A DNA stretch of 64,000 nucleotides from Maricaulis sp. (GTDB lineage Bacteria > Pseudomonadota > Alphaproteobacteria > Caulobacterales > Maricaulaceae), in assembly GCF_017642925.1 (NCBI RefSeq), contig NZ_JAEPOL010000005.1:1-64000 (forward strand), given 5' to 3'. Numbering within the stretch: the stretch's first letter is position 1; each line of letters opens with the position of its first letter. This document shows, one piece after another, positions 26,071 through 36,074 of the stretch. Under the pieces are notes generated by a model. It saw nothing but the letters and a program-made list of their open reading frames with translations. It ran no database searches and was not told where the DNA came from. The position numbers and the translations under genes are program-made.

Positions 26071-26083
26071 ATGAAAGCCGGGC

Positions 26084-27568
26084 CTAGCCCTCGTGATTGT
26101 CGCGCACGAAGCGGTCGAGGATGCGCACGCCCCAGCCGGTGCCCCAGCTCGGCTGGCGCGGATCGTCCTTCGGGCTCATGCCGCCCATCGCCGTGCCGGC
26201 AATGTCGATATGGCACCACGGGCGCTCATTGACGAAGCATTTGAGGAATTCCGCGGCCGAGATCGAGCCGGCCAGGCGGCCTTCGCCGACATTTTTGATG
26301 TCGGCATTCTTGGTCTCGATGTGCTTTTCGTAGTCCGGGCCCAGCGGCATCCGCCACACCGGCTCGTCGCTGTCATTGCCCGCCTTGGACAGGTGATCGG
26401 CGATCTCGTCGGAATTGGTGAAAATGCCGGCGCGGGTATTGCCCAGCGCGATCAGCATGGCGCCGGTCAGGGTCGCCAGGTCGATGATCAGCTTCGGCTT
26501 GAACCGGTCCTGGGAATACCAGAGCACATCGGCCAGCACGAGACGGCCTTCCGCATCGGTGTTGAGGATCTCGATCGTCTGGCCGGACATGGAGGTGACG
26601 ATATCGCCCGGACGCTGGGCATTGCCGTCGGGCATGTTCTCGACCAGGCCGACAATGCCGATGGCATTGACGTTCGCCTTGCGGCCGGCGAGCGCGCGCA
26701 TCAGGCCGACCACGGCGGCCGAACCGCCCATGTCGCCGCGCATCTCGTCCATGCCGGCACCCGGCTTCAGCGAGATACCGCCACTGTCGAAGGTCAGGCC
26801 CTTGCCGACGAAGAGCAGCGGCGCATCGCCCTCCTTGCCGCCATTCCATTTCATGATGGCGATCTTGCTCTCGAACTCTGACCCCTGGCCGACCCCCAGA
26901 AGCGCGCCCATGCCCAGCTCGGTCATGTGGACTTCGTCGAGGATCTCGATCTCGAGACCGAATTCGGCCAGGCCCTCGATCTTCTTGGCGTAGGTTTCCG
27001 GGTTCAGCACGTTCGGCGGCAGATTGGTGACATCGCGCGCCAGGTCGACCCCGTCGGCCACAGCGCCCCAGCTTGCCCATTCCGCGTCAGCCGCAGACGT
27101 GTCGTCGACCACGATGGAGACGGTCTCCAGCGAGGGCTTCTGGTCGTCCTTAAGCTTGGTGCGGAACTGGTCGTAGCGATAGGCCGCCAGACGGGCACCC
27201 AGCGCAGCGCGGGCCGCGCCTTCCGCATCGGTCTCGCCATTGAGCGCGACGGCGACTTTCGTCTCGCCGCTGCTCAGCAGCAGTTTGGCCACGGCCGCAC
27301 CGGCCTTTTCCAGCGTCGAGGCCGAGCGCTTGTCCTTCTCGCCCAGGCCGAACAGCACGATACGGCTGTTCTCGACACCCGACGGCGCGACGATTTCGAG
27401 CGTCTGGCCCGGCTTGCCGGAGAAACGCGAAGCCGCCACGGCCCGCTTCACGGCACCCGAGGTCGCGCCGTCCAGCGTCTCGGCAGCAGCCGACAGGCTC
27501 GCACCGTCATAGACCGGCACGGCGATCGCTCCGGATGTGCTGGCGGCAGCGGCGAATTCGATTTTCAT
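26084..27568 (-). CDS. pepA: leucyl aminopeptidase (M17)
   Basis: A 494-residue cytosolic metallo-aminopeptidase. The C-terminal catalytic half carries the M17 hallmarks VGKGLTFDSGGISLKP, MRGDMGGSAAVVG and the signature NTDAEGRLVLADVL with metal ligands. Length normal. Divergent from lptF. E. coli PepA also binds DNA as a recombination accessory, which need not hold here. Confidence 0.95.
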   Translation of the reverse strand: MKIEFAAAASTSGAIAVPVYDGASLSAAAETLDGATSGAVKRAVAASRFSGKPGQTLEIVAPSGVENSRIVLFGLGEKDKRSASTLEKAGAAVAKLLLSSGETKVAVALNGETDAEGAARAALGARLAAYRYDQFRTKLKDDQKPSLETVSIVVDDTSAADAEWASWGAVADGVDLARDVTNLPPNVLNPETYAKKIEGLAEFGLEIEILDEVHMTELGMGALLGVGQGSEFESKIAIMKWNGGKEGDAPLLFVGKGLTFDSGGISLKPGAGMDEMRGDMGGSAAVVGLMRALAGRKANVNAIGIVGLVENMPDGNAQRPGDIVTSMSGQTIEILNTDAEGRLVLADVLWYSQDRFKPKLIIDLATLTGAMLIALGNTRAGIFTNSDEIADHLSKAGNDSDEPVWRMPLGPDYEKHIETKNADIKNVGEGRLAGSISAAEFLKCFVNERPWCHIDIAGTAMGGMSPKDDPRQPSWGTGWGVRILDRFVRDNHEG

Positions 27569-27691
27569 GGCTTCCCTCTCCGGTGTGGCGAAGGCCCGGA
27601 CATGTCATCCGGGCGCAAAAACATATGTCGCGGAAGTGGTATCCGATCACGACGTGAGATAGAAGGCGGATCGCGCAGCACAAGCCGGATC

Positions 27692-28831
27692 ATGATTCTC
27701 GTTCAGCGGTATTTCTTCAAGCAATTGCTCTGGCCCTTCCTGACCGCGGTCGGGGCCTTCGCTGCACTGGCGCTGCTGACGCAGTCGCTGTCGAATGTCG
27801 ATCTGGTCTCCGGCTATTCGGAAACTGCACTGACCTTCATCAAGATCACGCTGCTGGCGCTGCCGCATCTGACCGCCCTTCTGGTCCCGCTCGCGCTGTT
27901 CGTCGCCGTCCTGTCGACGCTGAACCGGCTGTCCGGCGACAGCGAGCTGGTGGTGACGCAGGCCTCGGGTCTCGGCCGGTTCGGCATGATCACGCCGGTG
28001 CTGCGCCTGGCGGTCTATGTGATGATCGCCAATCTCGCCTTCAATCTCTTCCTGCAGCCGGTTTCCTATCGCGAAATGCGCCGCTCGCTGCACGAACTGC
28101 GCTCGGACGTCGCCGCCAGCCTGATCACACCCGGCGCCTTCACCCAGCTGGGCGACGGGGTGACCATCTATGCCCGCGACCGCGACCGGTCCGGCCGCAT
28201 GCAGGACATCCTGATCGACGATACCCGCGGCGAGGAACAGTCGACCCTGACCGCGCGCGAAGGCGTGGTGGTGCGCACCGACGACCGCTCCGTCATGGTG
28301 CTGATCGACGGCAATCGCCAGCAGATCGACGAGGCCGGCGAGCTGTTCTACGGCTCCTTCGACCGCACCGAATTCGATCTCGGCGAGTTCATCGGCCCGG
28401 TCGACGCCATGTTCTTCAAGGAAAGCGACCGCTTCCTGCACGAGCTGATCTGGCCCGATGCCGGCACGATCGCGCGCACCGGCGGTCCCGAACGGGCCTG
28501 GGCCGAGGCGCACTACCGCCTGTCCGCGCCGCTCTACAACATCGCCTTCGCGCTGATCGCCGCAGCCGCCTTCCTGGCCGGCGATCACTCGCGCATGGGC
28601 CATTCGCGGCGCGTGATGATCGCCGTGGCGGCCGGCATGACGATGCGCCTGGTCGGCTTCGGCGTGCAGTCGGCCAGCGCCGACGACAGCGCGATGAATG
28701 CCATGCAGTACATCATTCCGCTGGCCGGTATTGCCGGGGCCATCGCCGTGATCTACTGGCCCGCGCGCCGCCGGCCCAAACACCCGCCCGCCGAGACGGC
28801 CTCCCTCGCGGGTGCGGAGGTGACGGCATGA
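27692..28831 (+). CDS. lptF: LPS export permease LptF
   Basis: A 379-residue inner-membrane permease of the LptB2FG transporter, which extracts LPS from the inner membrane. Six membrane helices flank a large periplasmic beta-jellyroll domain (about residues 120-280). The start ATG 27692 (MILVQRYFFKQLLWPFLTAV) matches family N termini; the longer frame from 26927 only runs antisense to pepA. Stop overlaps lptG by four bases. Confidence 0.93.
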   Translation: MILVQRYFFKQLLWPFLTAVGAFAALALLTQSLSNVDLVSGYSETALTFIKITLLALPHLTALLVPLALFVAVLSTLNRLSGDSELVVTQASGLGRFGMITPVLRLAVYVMIANLAFNLFLQPVSYREMRRSLHELRSDVAASLITPGAFTQLGDGVTIYARDRDRSGRMQDILIDDTRGEEQSTLTAREGVVVRTDDRSVMVLIDGNRQQIDEAGELFYGSFDRTEFDLGEFIGPVDAMFFKESDRFLHELIWPDAGTIARTGGPERAWAEAHYRLSAPLYNIAFALIAAAAFLAGDHSRMGHSRRVMIAVAAGMTMRLVGFGVQSASADDSAMNAMQYIIPLAGIAGAIAVIYWPARRRPKHPPAETASLAGAEVTA

Positions 28832-29925
28832 CCGGCGGCCGTCTCAATCGCTACATGCTGACCCAGACGCTGAGCGGGCTGGGCCTCGCTCTGCTGACCA
28901 TCACCACGGTGATCGTGCTGGTCGATTTCGTCGAACAATCCCGCGCCATCGGCACGCGGGTCGATGTGTCGACGCTCGACCTTCTGGGCCTGACTCTCCT
29001 GAAGACGCCGCTGCTGCTGGAAACCACCCTGCCCTTCATCTTCCTGTTCGGCATCCTGACTTCGCTCTTCCGCCTGAACCGCCGCTCCGAACTGATCGTG
29101 ATGCGCGCCTCGGGCATGTCGGCCTGGCGGATCCTGACGGCGCCGATGCTGTTTGCCGTCGTGGCCGGCGTGATCGGCGCGACGGCGCTCAACCCGCTGG
29201 CGGCCGCCGGCAATGCCGAATTCCAGCGCCGCCGCGATGCGCTGATGAATGTGCGCCAGACGCCGGGTGTGGAAGAGCCGGTCTGGCTGCGCGAGACCAC
29301 GGCCGACGGCTTCACGGTGATCTCGGCCATGGCGCTGGAGGAGAACCGCCGGGAAGTCCGGCGCCCGACCTTCTATCACTTCTCGCTGAACGATGAGGGC
29401 GTGCCCAGTCTGGAGCGCCGGATCGACGGGGCGACTGCGCAGCTGATGGACGGGTTCTGGGAGGTCTCCGGCGCGATCGAGCGCATTCCCAATGAAAGCG
29501 CGCTGGAACTGGGCATGATCACCCTGCCCACCCAGATCAACCGCCAGGCCCTGTTCGAACGGGCCCGCTCGCCGCAGGGCGTGTCCTTCTGGGACCTGCC
29601 GGGCCTGATTGCCACGGCGCGCGATGCCGGCCTGGCGACCGCGCGCTACGAGCTGCGCTGGCACGGCCTGCTGGCCCTGCCCCTGACACTGCTGGCGGCA
29701 ACGCTGATCGCTGCTGCCGCAACACTGCGCCTGCACCGGCTGGGCGGAGCGGCCGCCTTTGCGCTGGTCGGCGGGCTGGCCGGCTTCGTGATGTTCTTCT
29801 TCCAGGAAGTCCTCAGCTCCTTCGGGGCGACGGGCGCCCTGCCGCCGCTGACGGCCGCCTGGGCCGCACCGGCGATCACTGCGCTGATGGCGCTGACCTA
29901 TATCGCGTCGACCGAAGACGGCTGA
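28828..29925 (+). CDS. lptG: LPS export permease LptG
   Basis: A 365-residue partner of LptF with the same six-helix plus periplasmic domain plan; RYMLTQTLSGLGLALLTITT is helix 1 and ELIVMRASGMSAWRIL is the coupling-helix region. Overlaps lptF (ATGA). lptD follows after 75 bases, placing inner and outer membrane ends of the LPS bridge side by side. Confidence 0.93.
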   Translation: MTGGRLNRYMLTQTLSGLGLALLTITTVIVLVDFVEQSRAIGTRVDVSTLDLLGLTLLKTPLLLETTLPFIFLFGILTSLFRLNRRSELIVMRASGMSAWRILTAPMLFAVVAGVIGATALNPLAAAGNAEFQRRRDALMNVRQTPGVEEPVWLRETTADGFTVISAMALEENRREVRRPTFYHFSLNDEGVPSLERRIDGATAQLMDGFWEVSGAIERIPNESALELGMITLPTQINRQALFERARSPQGVSFWDLPGLIATARDAGLATARYELRWHGLLALPLTLLAATLIAAAATLRLHRLGGAAAFALVGGLAGFVMFFFQEVLSSFGATGALPPLTAAWAAPAITALMALTYIASTEDG

Positions 29926-30000
29926 CGGCATGGACGCGGGCGGCGGGTTCGGCTAGTCAGGTTCGATCCGTTCGGCCGGGGTTCGGGACAGATCAAGGGG

Positions 30001-32202
30001 ATGACGCGCATGGCGTCACAGGTTCGCCGCCTCGCGGCAGTTTTGTTGAGCACGACGGCGCTGGCGATGGCAGCTCCTGCCCAGGCGCTGGCGCAGACGC
30101 CGGAACCGTCGGACCCGCCCATCTACCTGGAAGCCGACCGGATCGACGATCTCGCCGAGGGCGGATACGTCGCGCGCGGAAATGTGCGTGTGCGCCAGCA
30201 GGACCGCACCCTGATGGCGGACGAGCTGGAATACCACCCCGAAAGCAATCGCGTGATCGCCCGCGGTCATGTTGTGATCATCGGCCAGGGCCCCTACCCG
30301 CAATATGCCGACGAGGTCGAGCTCGATTCGGCCCTGTCCTCGGGTATTGCGCTGGGCTTTGCATCCAGGCTGGAACGTAATGGCCGCGTTGCGGCCGCCT
30401 CGGCGATCCGCGACGAGAATGCCTCGATGACGCTGCGCGATGCCTATTATACGGCGTGCGAACTGTGCGAGAACGGCGAAGGCAATCCGACCTGGCGCCT
30501 GCGGGCCCGCCAGGTGCACCAGAATGCCGAAGAGCAGATGATCTATTACCGCGATGCGCGGCTGGAAGTTCTCGGCGTGCCGGTGCTCTACGCCCCGGTC
30601 TTTGCGCATGCCGACCCGTCGTCGGAGCGGCGCTCGGGCTTTCTCTTCCCCAAGATCGGCGTCTCCTCGCGGCTCGGTTTCGTCTATCAGCAGCCCTATT
30701 ACTGGTCGCTGTCGCCATCGCAGGACATCGTCATCGCGCCGCGCGTGATGACCAATGTGAACCCGCTGCTCTACACCGAATACCGCAAGCGCTTCTGGTC
30801 GGGCTTTACCGAATTCGAGGCCAGCCTGACGCGCGAAGCGGAAATCGACAGCGATGGCGAACGCTTCGGCGAGGAAGAGTGGCGCTGGCATGTGTTCGGC
30901 GGCGGCCGGTTCGAGATCAACGAAGACTGGCGCTGGGGTTTCGGCATCCAGCGTGCCTCGGACGACCTTCATCTGCGCCGCTATGATTTTTCCGAACGCG
31001 CCAAGGATCTGGGTCAGCCGATCGAGGCGGTGAACCGGCAGCTGGTCAGCCAGCTCTTCGTGGAAAACCGGACCCGGCACCGCTACGGGTCGGTGCTGGC
31101 GGCGACCTATCAATCGCTGCGGACCAACGTCAATGACGACACCCTGCCGGATCTGGCGCCGCAGATCGATGTGACACAGATCGTCGATGCGCCCGATGGC
31201 TGGGGGCGCGTTTCGCTGAACGGCAATGTGGTGCATCTGACCCGCGAAGCCGGCTCGGACTACACGCGAGGCAGCGCAACGGCCGACTGGCGCACGCGCT
31301 GGATCGCCCCCGGCGGCGTGGTGGTCGAGCCCTTCGCGCTGGGCCGTGTAGACTATTACAACCTTGCCGACCTGCCAGTGGCGGCCGGCCAGGACGACAC
31401 CGACAATTTCACACGCGCACTCGGCCTCGTGGGCACGGAATTCAGCTGGCCCTTTTATCGTGCAGGCGAACAGGTGGACTGGATCATAGAGCCGGTCCTG
31501 TCGCTGGTCGCCGCGTCCGACGATCCGGAGCGCACCCGCATTCTCAACGAGGACACGCTGTCGACCGATCTGGACGAGAGCATGCTGTTCGAGCCGGTCC
31601 GTGCGTCCGGCTATGATATCTGGGAAGAAGGCACGCGAGCCAGCTACGGCCTTCGTGCCACCGCCTTCTGGGGCGAAACCGGCCGCTTCCGCGCCTTCGC
31701 CGGCCGCAGCGAGCGTCTGGACGGGGATCCCGCCTTCGGCCCGACCAGCGGACTGTTCGAAGAAAGCTCCGACTATGTCGTTGCCGGCGAAATCGACATT
31801 GCCCAGTTCTCCGCCGAGATCCAGACCCGCCTCGACACGGACGATTACGACGTCAACACCTTGCAGATCTCGACACGCTACAGCGGCGACCGGTTCAGGG
31901 CCATGCTGGGATATCTGGACACCAGCGACGACGCTGCCACCCGCGGGCCGCAGCGTGAACTGCGCGCCGATTTTCTGGTGCGCCTGACCGACCGCTGGAG
32001 TGCAGTGGCCCGCATGACCCGCGACATCGACCTCGATCTCTCGCGCCGCGAGGAGACCGGCTTCATGTATCGTGACGAGTGCACCCAGTTCGAGATTGTC
32101 TATCAGCGCGAGAATCTGGGAATCGAGAGCCTGGGCCCCTCGGAATCGATCCAGTTCCGGATTACCCTCTTCACCCTGGGCAGCCTGGATCCCGAACAGT
32201 AA
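30001..32202 (+). CDS. lptD: LPS-assembly outer membrane protein LptD
   Basis: A 733-residue protein that inserts LPS in the outer leaflet. A signal peptide (AVLLSTTALAMAAPAQALA) precedes an OstA/LptA-like domain (YLEADRIDDLAEGGYVARGN, about residues 40-150), then a long beta-barrel. Cysteine pairs needed for disulfides are few: YTACELCEN near residue 155 and DECTQFE near the end. Start of the lptD-surA-pdxA-rsmA run, the same order as in E. coli. Confidence 0.92.
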   Translation: MTRMASQVRRLAAVLLSTTALAMAAPAQALAQTPEPSDPPIYLEADRIDDLAEGGYVARGNVRVRQQDRTLMADELEYHPESNRVIARGHVVIIGQGPYPQYADEVELDSALSSGIALGFASRLERNGRVAAASAIRDENASMTLRDAYYTACELCENGEGNPTWRLRARQVHQNAEEQMIYYRDARLEVLGVPVLYAPVFAHADPSSERRSGFLFPKIGVSSRLGFVYQQPYYWSLSPSQDIVIAPRVMTNVNPLLYTEYRKRFWSGFTEFEASLTREAEIDSDGERFGEEEWRWHVFGGGRFEINEDWRWGFGIQRASDDLHLRRYDFSERAKDLGQPIEAVNRQLVSQLFVENRTRHRYGSVLAATYQSLRTNVNDDTLPDLAPQIDVTQIVDAPDGWGRVSLNGNVVHLTREAGSDYTRGSATADWRTRWIAPGGVVVEPFALGRVDYYNLADLPVAAGQDDTDNFTRALGLVGTEFSWPFYRAGEQVDWIIEPVLSLVAASDDPERTRILNEDTLSTDLDESMLFEPVRASGYDIWEEGTRASYGLRATAFWGETGRFRAFAGRSERLDGDPAFGPTSGLFEESSDYVVAGEIDIAQFSAEIQTRLDTDDYDVNTLQISTRYSGDRFRAMLGYLDTSDDAATRGPQRELRADFLVRLTDRWSAVARMTRDIDLDLSRREETGFMYRDECTQFEIVYQRENLGIESLGPSESIQFRITLFTLGSLDPEQ

Positions 32203-32259
32203 CGGTGTCCCGTGATTGCGCCCCTGCCGAGTTTGAGTAATGTTCCGCGCCGAACCGAA

Positions 32260-33549
32260 ATGCGATTGCTTATGACCGCCAAGAACCTCGTTTTCGCCCT
32301 GTTTGCCGCTCTGACGGTGTTGCCTGCCATGGTGCTTGCCGGTGGTGCACACGCCCAGACGACGGAGGGGGTTGCTGCGCTCGTCAATGACGAACCGATC
32401 ACCACGGTCGATGTGCGCAACCGGATGCGTCTGATCATCTCGACCTCCCGCATGTCGCAAATCGACGAGCAGACGCTGGCGCGGGTGCAGGACGAAGCCC
32501 TGCGCGGCCTGGTCGACGAGCACCTGCAGATGCAGGCAGCGCGGGAGTATGAAATCGAGATCGAGGACGCGGAGATCAATAACGCCCTTCTCGACCTTGC
32601 CAGCCGCAACAATGCGACGATCGACGAAATCCTGGCCGATCTGCAAAATTCGGGCATCGATGCCTCGACCCTGCGCAGCCAGATCGAAGCGGAAATCGCC
32701 TGGCAGATCCTGGTCAATGGCCGCTATGGCTCGCGCATCCGGATTTCCGAACAACAGATCGAGCTGGCACTGGACCGTCTGGTCGCCAGCGCCTCCCAGC
32801 CGCAATTCTACATCTACGAGATGTTCTTCGAGGTGCGCCGTCCTGGTCAGGAGCAGGCCACGCTGCAACGCGTGATCGCAGTCATGAACCAGCTGCAGCA
32901 GGGCGCATCCTTCCCGGAACTGGCACGGCAGTTTTCCGATGCGAGCTCGGCCGCCGCCAATGGCGAGATCGGCTGGGTCGCCCTGTCCGAACTGCAGCCG
33001 GAAGTCGCCGCCATCATGCCGCAGATGCGCCGGCAGTTCGAACAGTCCGGTGGCCGTGGCGCCCTGTCCAATCCTGTCCAGGTGCCGGGTGGCTTCATGG
33101 TCATTGCACTGGTCTCCGTGCGCGACGGCACGACCTCGCTACAATACGATCTCGTCCAGATCACCGTCCCCCAGAGTGCCGCGAGCGACGACACACGCAA
33201 TCGCCTTGAGCGCGCGCTTCGGGACAATCCGCAATGTGAGGCCAGCGAAGCCATTGCCGAGCGGATCGACGGTGCCATCCACACGCCGCTCGGCAGTATC
33301 GGTGCCGATGCCATGCGCGACGAGATCCGCCAGGCGCTGGAGCCGCTCGATGCCGGCGAGAACACCGGAGTGATCGATACACCGGCCGGCCTGACAGCGC
33401 TGATCGTCTGCGACCGCGCCATCACCGGCCCCGGCGTTCCCAGCCGCGACGATGTTGAATCGCAGCTGCGCGGTCAGCAATTGTCGCTGCTCTCGCGCCG
33501 CTGGCTGCGCGATCTGCGCCGCGACGCGACCATCGAGATCCGCGAGTGA
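32260..33549 (+). CDS. surA: SurA-like periplasmic peptidyl-prolyl isomerase
   Basis: A 429-residue chaperone for outer membrane proteins. A signal peptide ends at GGAHAQ; the N-terminal SurA domain (VAALVNDEPITTVDVRNRMR) is followed by one parvulin region (FYIYEMFFEV...FPELARQFSDAS...GEIGWVALSELQPEV). The second parvulin-like region is weak. Start uncertain: ATG 32260 or 32272, no good ribosome site at either. Between lptD and pdxA. Confidence 0.85.
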   Translation: MRLLMTAKNLVFALFAALTVLPAMVLAGGAHAQTTEGVAALVNDEPITTVDVRNRMRLIISTSRMSQIDEQTLARVQDEALRGLVDEHLQMQAAREYEIEIEDAEINNALLDLASRNNATIDEILADLQNSGIDASTLRSQIEAEIAWQILVNGRYGSRIRISEQQIELALDRLVASASQPQFYIYEMFFEVRRPGQEQATLQRVIAVMNQLQQGASFPELARQFSDASSAAANGEIGWVALSELQPEVAAIMPQMRRQFEQSGGRGALSNPVQVPGGFMVIALVSVRDGTTSLQYDLVQITVPQSAASDDTRNRLERALRDNPQCEASEAIAERIDGAIHTPLGSIGADAMRDEIRQALEPLDAGENTGVIDTPAGLTALIVCDRAITGPGVPSRDDVESQLRGQQLSLLSRRWLRDLRRDATIEIRE

Positions 33550-34556
33550 TGACACCGCGCTCACCCATCGTCGTTTCGATGGGTGATCCGGCCGGGATCG
33601 GCCCCGAGATCATCCTGAAGGCCCGCAAAGAGCTGGGCACATCCATTCCGCTGCTCGCCCTTGGCGATCCGGGGGTTTTCGCCGGCACCGCTGCCCGCCT
33701 CGGCCTTCCGGGGCCGGCTATTGTCGATGCACCGGACGCCCCGCTTCCGGCAGACCGCCTCGCCGTTCTCGCTACACCGCACACCTGTTCCGGGCCGGTC
33801 ACGCCCGGCCAGCCCGATGCAGCGCATGCGCGCGCGGTCACATCCGCAATCGAGACCGGCGTAGCCCTGTGCCGCGACGGCAAGGCCTCGGCCCTGGTGA
33901 CCGCGCCGATCTCCAAGGCCGTGCTCTACGAGGCCGGCTTCAGCTTTCCCGGTCACACCGAATATCTCGCCGAACTGACCGCCGAGGCGCCCGTCGAGGG
34001 CCCGCGCGGCCCCGCCATGATGCTGTCCGGCGGCGGACTGCGCGTGGTGCTGGCGACCATCCACCTCTCCCTGCGTGACGCCCTCGTGGCGCTGACGGCC
34101 GAGCGGATCGCCAGGATTGCCCGTCTGACCCATCACGCCCTCATCCGCGATTTCGGGATTGCCGCTCCGCGGCTGGCCCTCGCGGGTCTCAACCCGCATG
34201 CAGGCGAAGGCGGGGCGCTGGGCCGCGAGGAAATCGAGATCGTCAATCCGGCCGCCGCCGCCCTGCGCGCCGAGGGAATCGACATCACCGACGCCCTGCC
34301 GCCGGACACGATGTTTCATGCCGAGGCGCGGGCGCAGTACGACGCCGCCGTCTGCCTCTATCACGATCAGGGGCTGATCCCGGTGAAGACGCTGGATTTC
34401 CATGGCGGGGTGAACATCACGCTGGGCCTGCCCATCGTGCGGACCTCGCCGGATCACGGCACCGCCTTCGCGATTGCCGGTCAGGGCGTGGCGCGTCCCG
34501 ACAGCCTGATCGCGGCGATCCGCCAGGCCGCAGAGATAGCGGAGCACCGCGGATGA
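33549..34556 (+). CDS. pdxA: 4-hydroxythreonine-4-phosphate dehydrogenase
   Basis: A 335-residue enzyme of vitamin B6 synthesis, oxidising 4-phosphohydroxy-threonine with NAD. VVSMGDPAGIGPEIILKA, GHTEYLAELT, AGLNPHAGEGGALGREE and YHDQGLIPVKTLDF are family motifs with the zinc-binding histidines. Start overlaps the surA stop (TGATG). Confidence 0.95.
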   Translation: MTPRSPIVVSMGDPAGIGPEIILKARKELGTSIPLLALGDPGVFAGTAARLGLPGPAIVDAPDAPLPADRLAVLATPHTCSGPVTPGQPDAAHARAVTSAIETGVALCRDGKASALVTAPISKAVLYEAGFSFPGHTEYLAELTAEAPVEGPRGPAMMLSGGGLRVVLATIHLSLRDALVALTAERIARIARLTHHALIRDFGIAAPRLALAGLNPHAGEGGALGREEIEIVNPAAAALRAEGIDITDALPPDTMFHAEARAQYDAAVCLYHDQGLIPVKTLDFHGGVNITLGLPIVRTSPDHGTAFAIAGQGVARPDSLIAAIRQAAEIAEHRG

Positions 34557-35410
34557 GCCTCGACGCCCTGCCCCCGCTGCGCGATGTCATCGCCGCCCAT
34601 GGTCTGGGTGCCAACAAGGCGTTCGGCCAGCACTTCCTGCTGGATCTCAACCTGACCGGCAAGATCGCCAGCCTGGCCGGCGACATGTCGGCGGCCCACG
34701 CCGTCGAGATCGGGCCCGGGCCTGGCGGCTTGACCCGCGCCATCCTGACCGCGGGCGCAAAAACCCTGACCGTGATCGAGAAGGACAGCCGCTTCCTGGG
34801 CGCGCTGGGCGAGATCGGTACGGCCAGTGGCGGCCGTCTCGACATCATCGAGGCCGATGCGCTGAAGGTCGACGAGGATGCCAGCCTGCCGCGTGACGGC
34901 GCGCGGATCATCCTGTCCAACCTGCCCTATAATGTCGGCACGCTGTTGCTGATCAAATGGCTCGAAGCGGAGCCGGTCTGGTGGTCGCGCGCGGTGCTGA
35001 TGTTCCAGCGCGAAGTCGCCGACCGCGTCGTCGCGGCGCCGGGCACGAAGGCCTATGGCCGTCTCGCCGTGATCTCCCAGGCGCGCTGTGACGTCCGTAT
35101 GGGGCTGAAAGTGCCCGCACGGGCCTTCACTCCGCCGCCCAAGGTGGACAGCGCTGTCGTGGTGCTGGATCCGCTGCCGGAGGACAAGCGCTTCGCCGAT
35201 GTCGAGGCGCTGGGCATTGTCACCGCCTCGGCCTTTGGCCAGCGCCGCAAGACGCTGCGCCGCAGCCTGGCCCAGGCCGCCGGACAGACAGGCGCGAGCG
35301 CGGAAGACCTGCTCACTGCAGCCGGTATCGATCCGGGTGCAAGGGCGGAAACGGTGGATGTGGCCGGGTTCCGGCGGCTGGCCGAGGCCTGGCGCGCCGC
35401 AAAGGGCTGA
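34553..35410 (+). CDS. rsmA: 16S rRNA dimethyladenosine transferase RsmA (KsgA)
   Basis: A 285-residue methyltransferase that dimethylates two adjacent adenines near the 16S 3' end. FGQHFLLDLNLTGKIA, VEIGPGPGGLTRAIL and the NLPYNVGT catalytic motif are present. Overlaps pdxA by four bases; last gene of the run. Faces gmk. Confidence 0.95.
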   Translation: MSLDALPPLRDVIAAHGLGANKAFGQHFLLDLNLTGKIASLAGDMSAAHAVEIGPGPGGLTRAILTAGAKTLTVIEKDSRFLGALGEIGTASGGRLDIIEADALKVDEDASLPRDGARIILSNLPYNVGTLLLIKWLEAEPVWWSRAVLMFQREVADRVVAAPGTKAYGRLAVISQARCDVRMGLKVPARAFTPPPKVDSAVVVLDPLPEDKRFADVEALGIVTASAFGQRRKTLRRSLAQAAGQTGASAEDLLTAAGIDPGARAETVDVAGFRRLAEAWRAAKG

Positions 35411-35414
35411 GCCC

Positions 35415-36074
35415 CTATTCCTCGTCCATAATCGCGTCGACGAAATCGTCGAGCCAGGGATGGCGGGTGCGCTTGAGGCGTTCGGCGTGCAGGATCAGGC
35501 TGAGCTTTTCCAGTGCGCGGGCGAAGTCGTCATTGACGATGATGTAGTCGTATTCGTGCCAGTGCGAGATCTCGTCCTTGGCGCGGTCCATGCGGCCCTT
35601 GATGATCTCCGGCGTATCCTGGCCACGCTTGCGCAGACGCTCTTCCAGCAGCGCCAGCGAGGGCGGCAGGATGAAGACCCGCACAGTGTCTTCCGGTGCC
35701 TGTTCGGCGATCGCGCGGGCGCCCTGCCAGTCGATGTCGAAGACCACGTCGCGGCCCTCTTCCACGGCATCCATGACCGGTGTCTTCGGCGTGCCGTAAT
35801 AGCGGCCGAAGACTTCCGCCCATTCGAAGAACTCGCCGTTCGCGGCCTTCGCCTTGAAGTCGTCGACGGACATGAAGTGATAGTCCTGACCGTCGGCCTC
35901 GCCGGGACGCGGATCGCGGGTCGTTGCCGAGACGGACAGAATGACATCGGGATTCTGGCTAATCAGGCGCTTGGACAGCGTCGTCTTGCCCGCGCCCGAC
36001 GGGCTGGACAGCGCCAGAAGAACACCCCGGCGGCGGCCGCGGAAAATCGGTCCGGAATGGCCGTCACTCGACAT
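35415..36074 (-). CDS. gmk: guanylate kinase
   Basis: A 219-residue GMP kinase. P-loop SSPSGAGKTTLSKRL near residue 20, then SATTRDPRPGEADGQDYHF, which binds GMP. Start MSSDGHSGP at 36074 is chosen as the first ATG before the P-loop, overlapping the yicC stop; a longer frame to 36290 reads antisense-like residues. Last gene of the minus-strand fab-mltG-yicC-gmk block. Confidence 0.93.
   Translation of the reverse strand: MSSDGHSGPIFRGRRRGVLLALSSPSGAGKTTLSKRLISQNPDVILSVSATTRDPRPGEADGQDYHFMSVDDFKAKAANGEFFEWAEVFGRYYGTPKTPVMDAVEEGRDVVFDIDWQGARAIAEQAPEDTVRVFILPPSLALLEERLRKRGQDTPEIIKGRMDRAKDEISHWHEYDYIIVNDDFARALEKLSLILHAERLKRTRHPWLDDFVDAIMDEE

Noticed and set aside
26927-27691. Long in-frame extension of lptF through the pepA region
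   Set aside because: The extension is antisense to pepA and low in family features; the conserved N terminus starts at 27692.
30016-32868. A 950-residue minus-strand ORF opposite lptD
   Set aside because: It is the antisense shadow of lptD and surA; residue use and lack of domains mark it as spurious.
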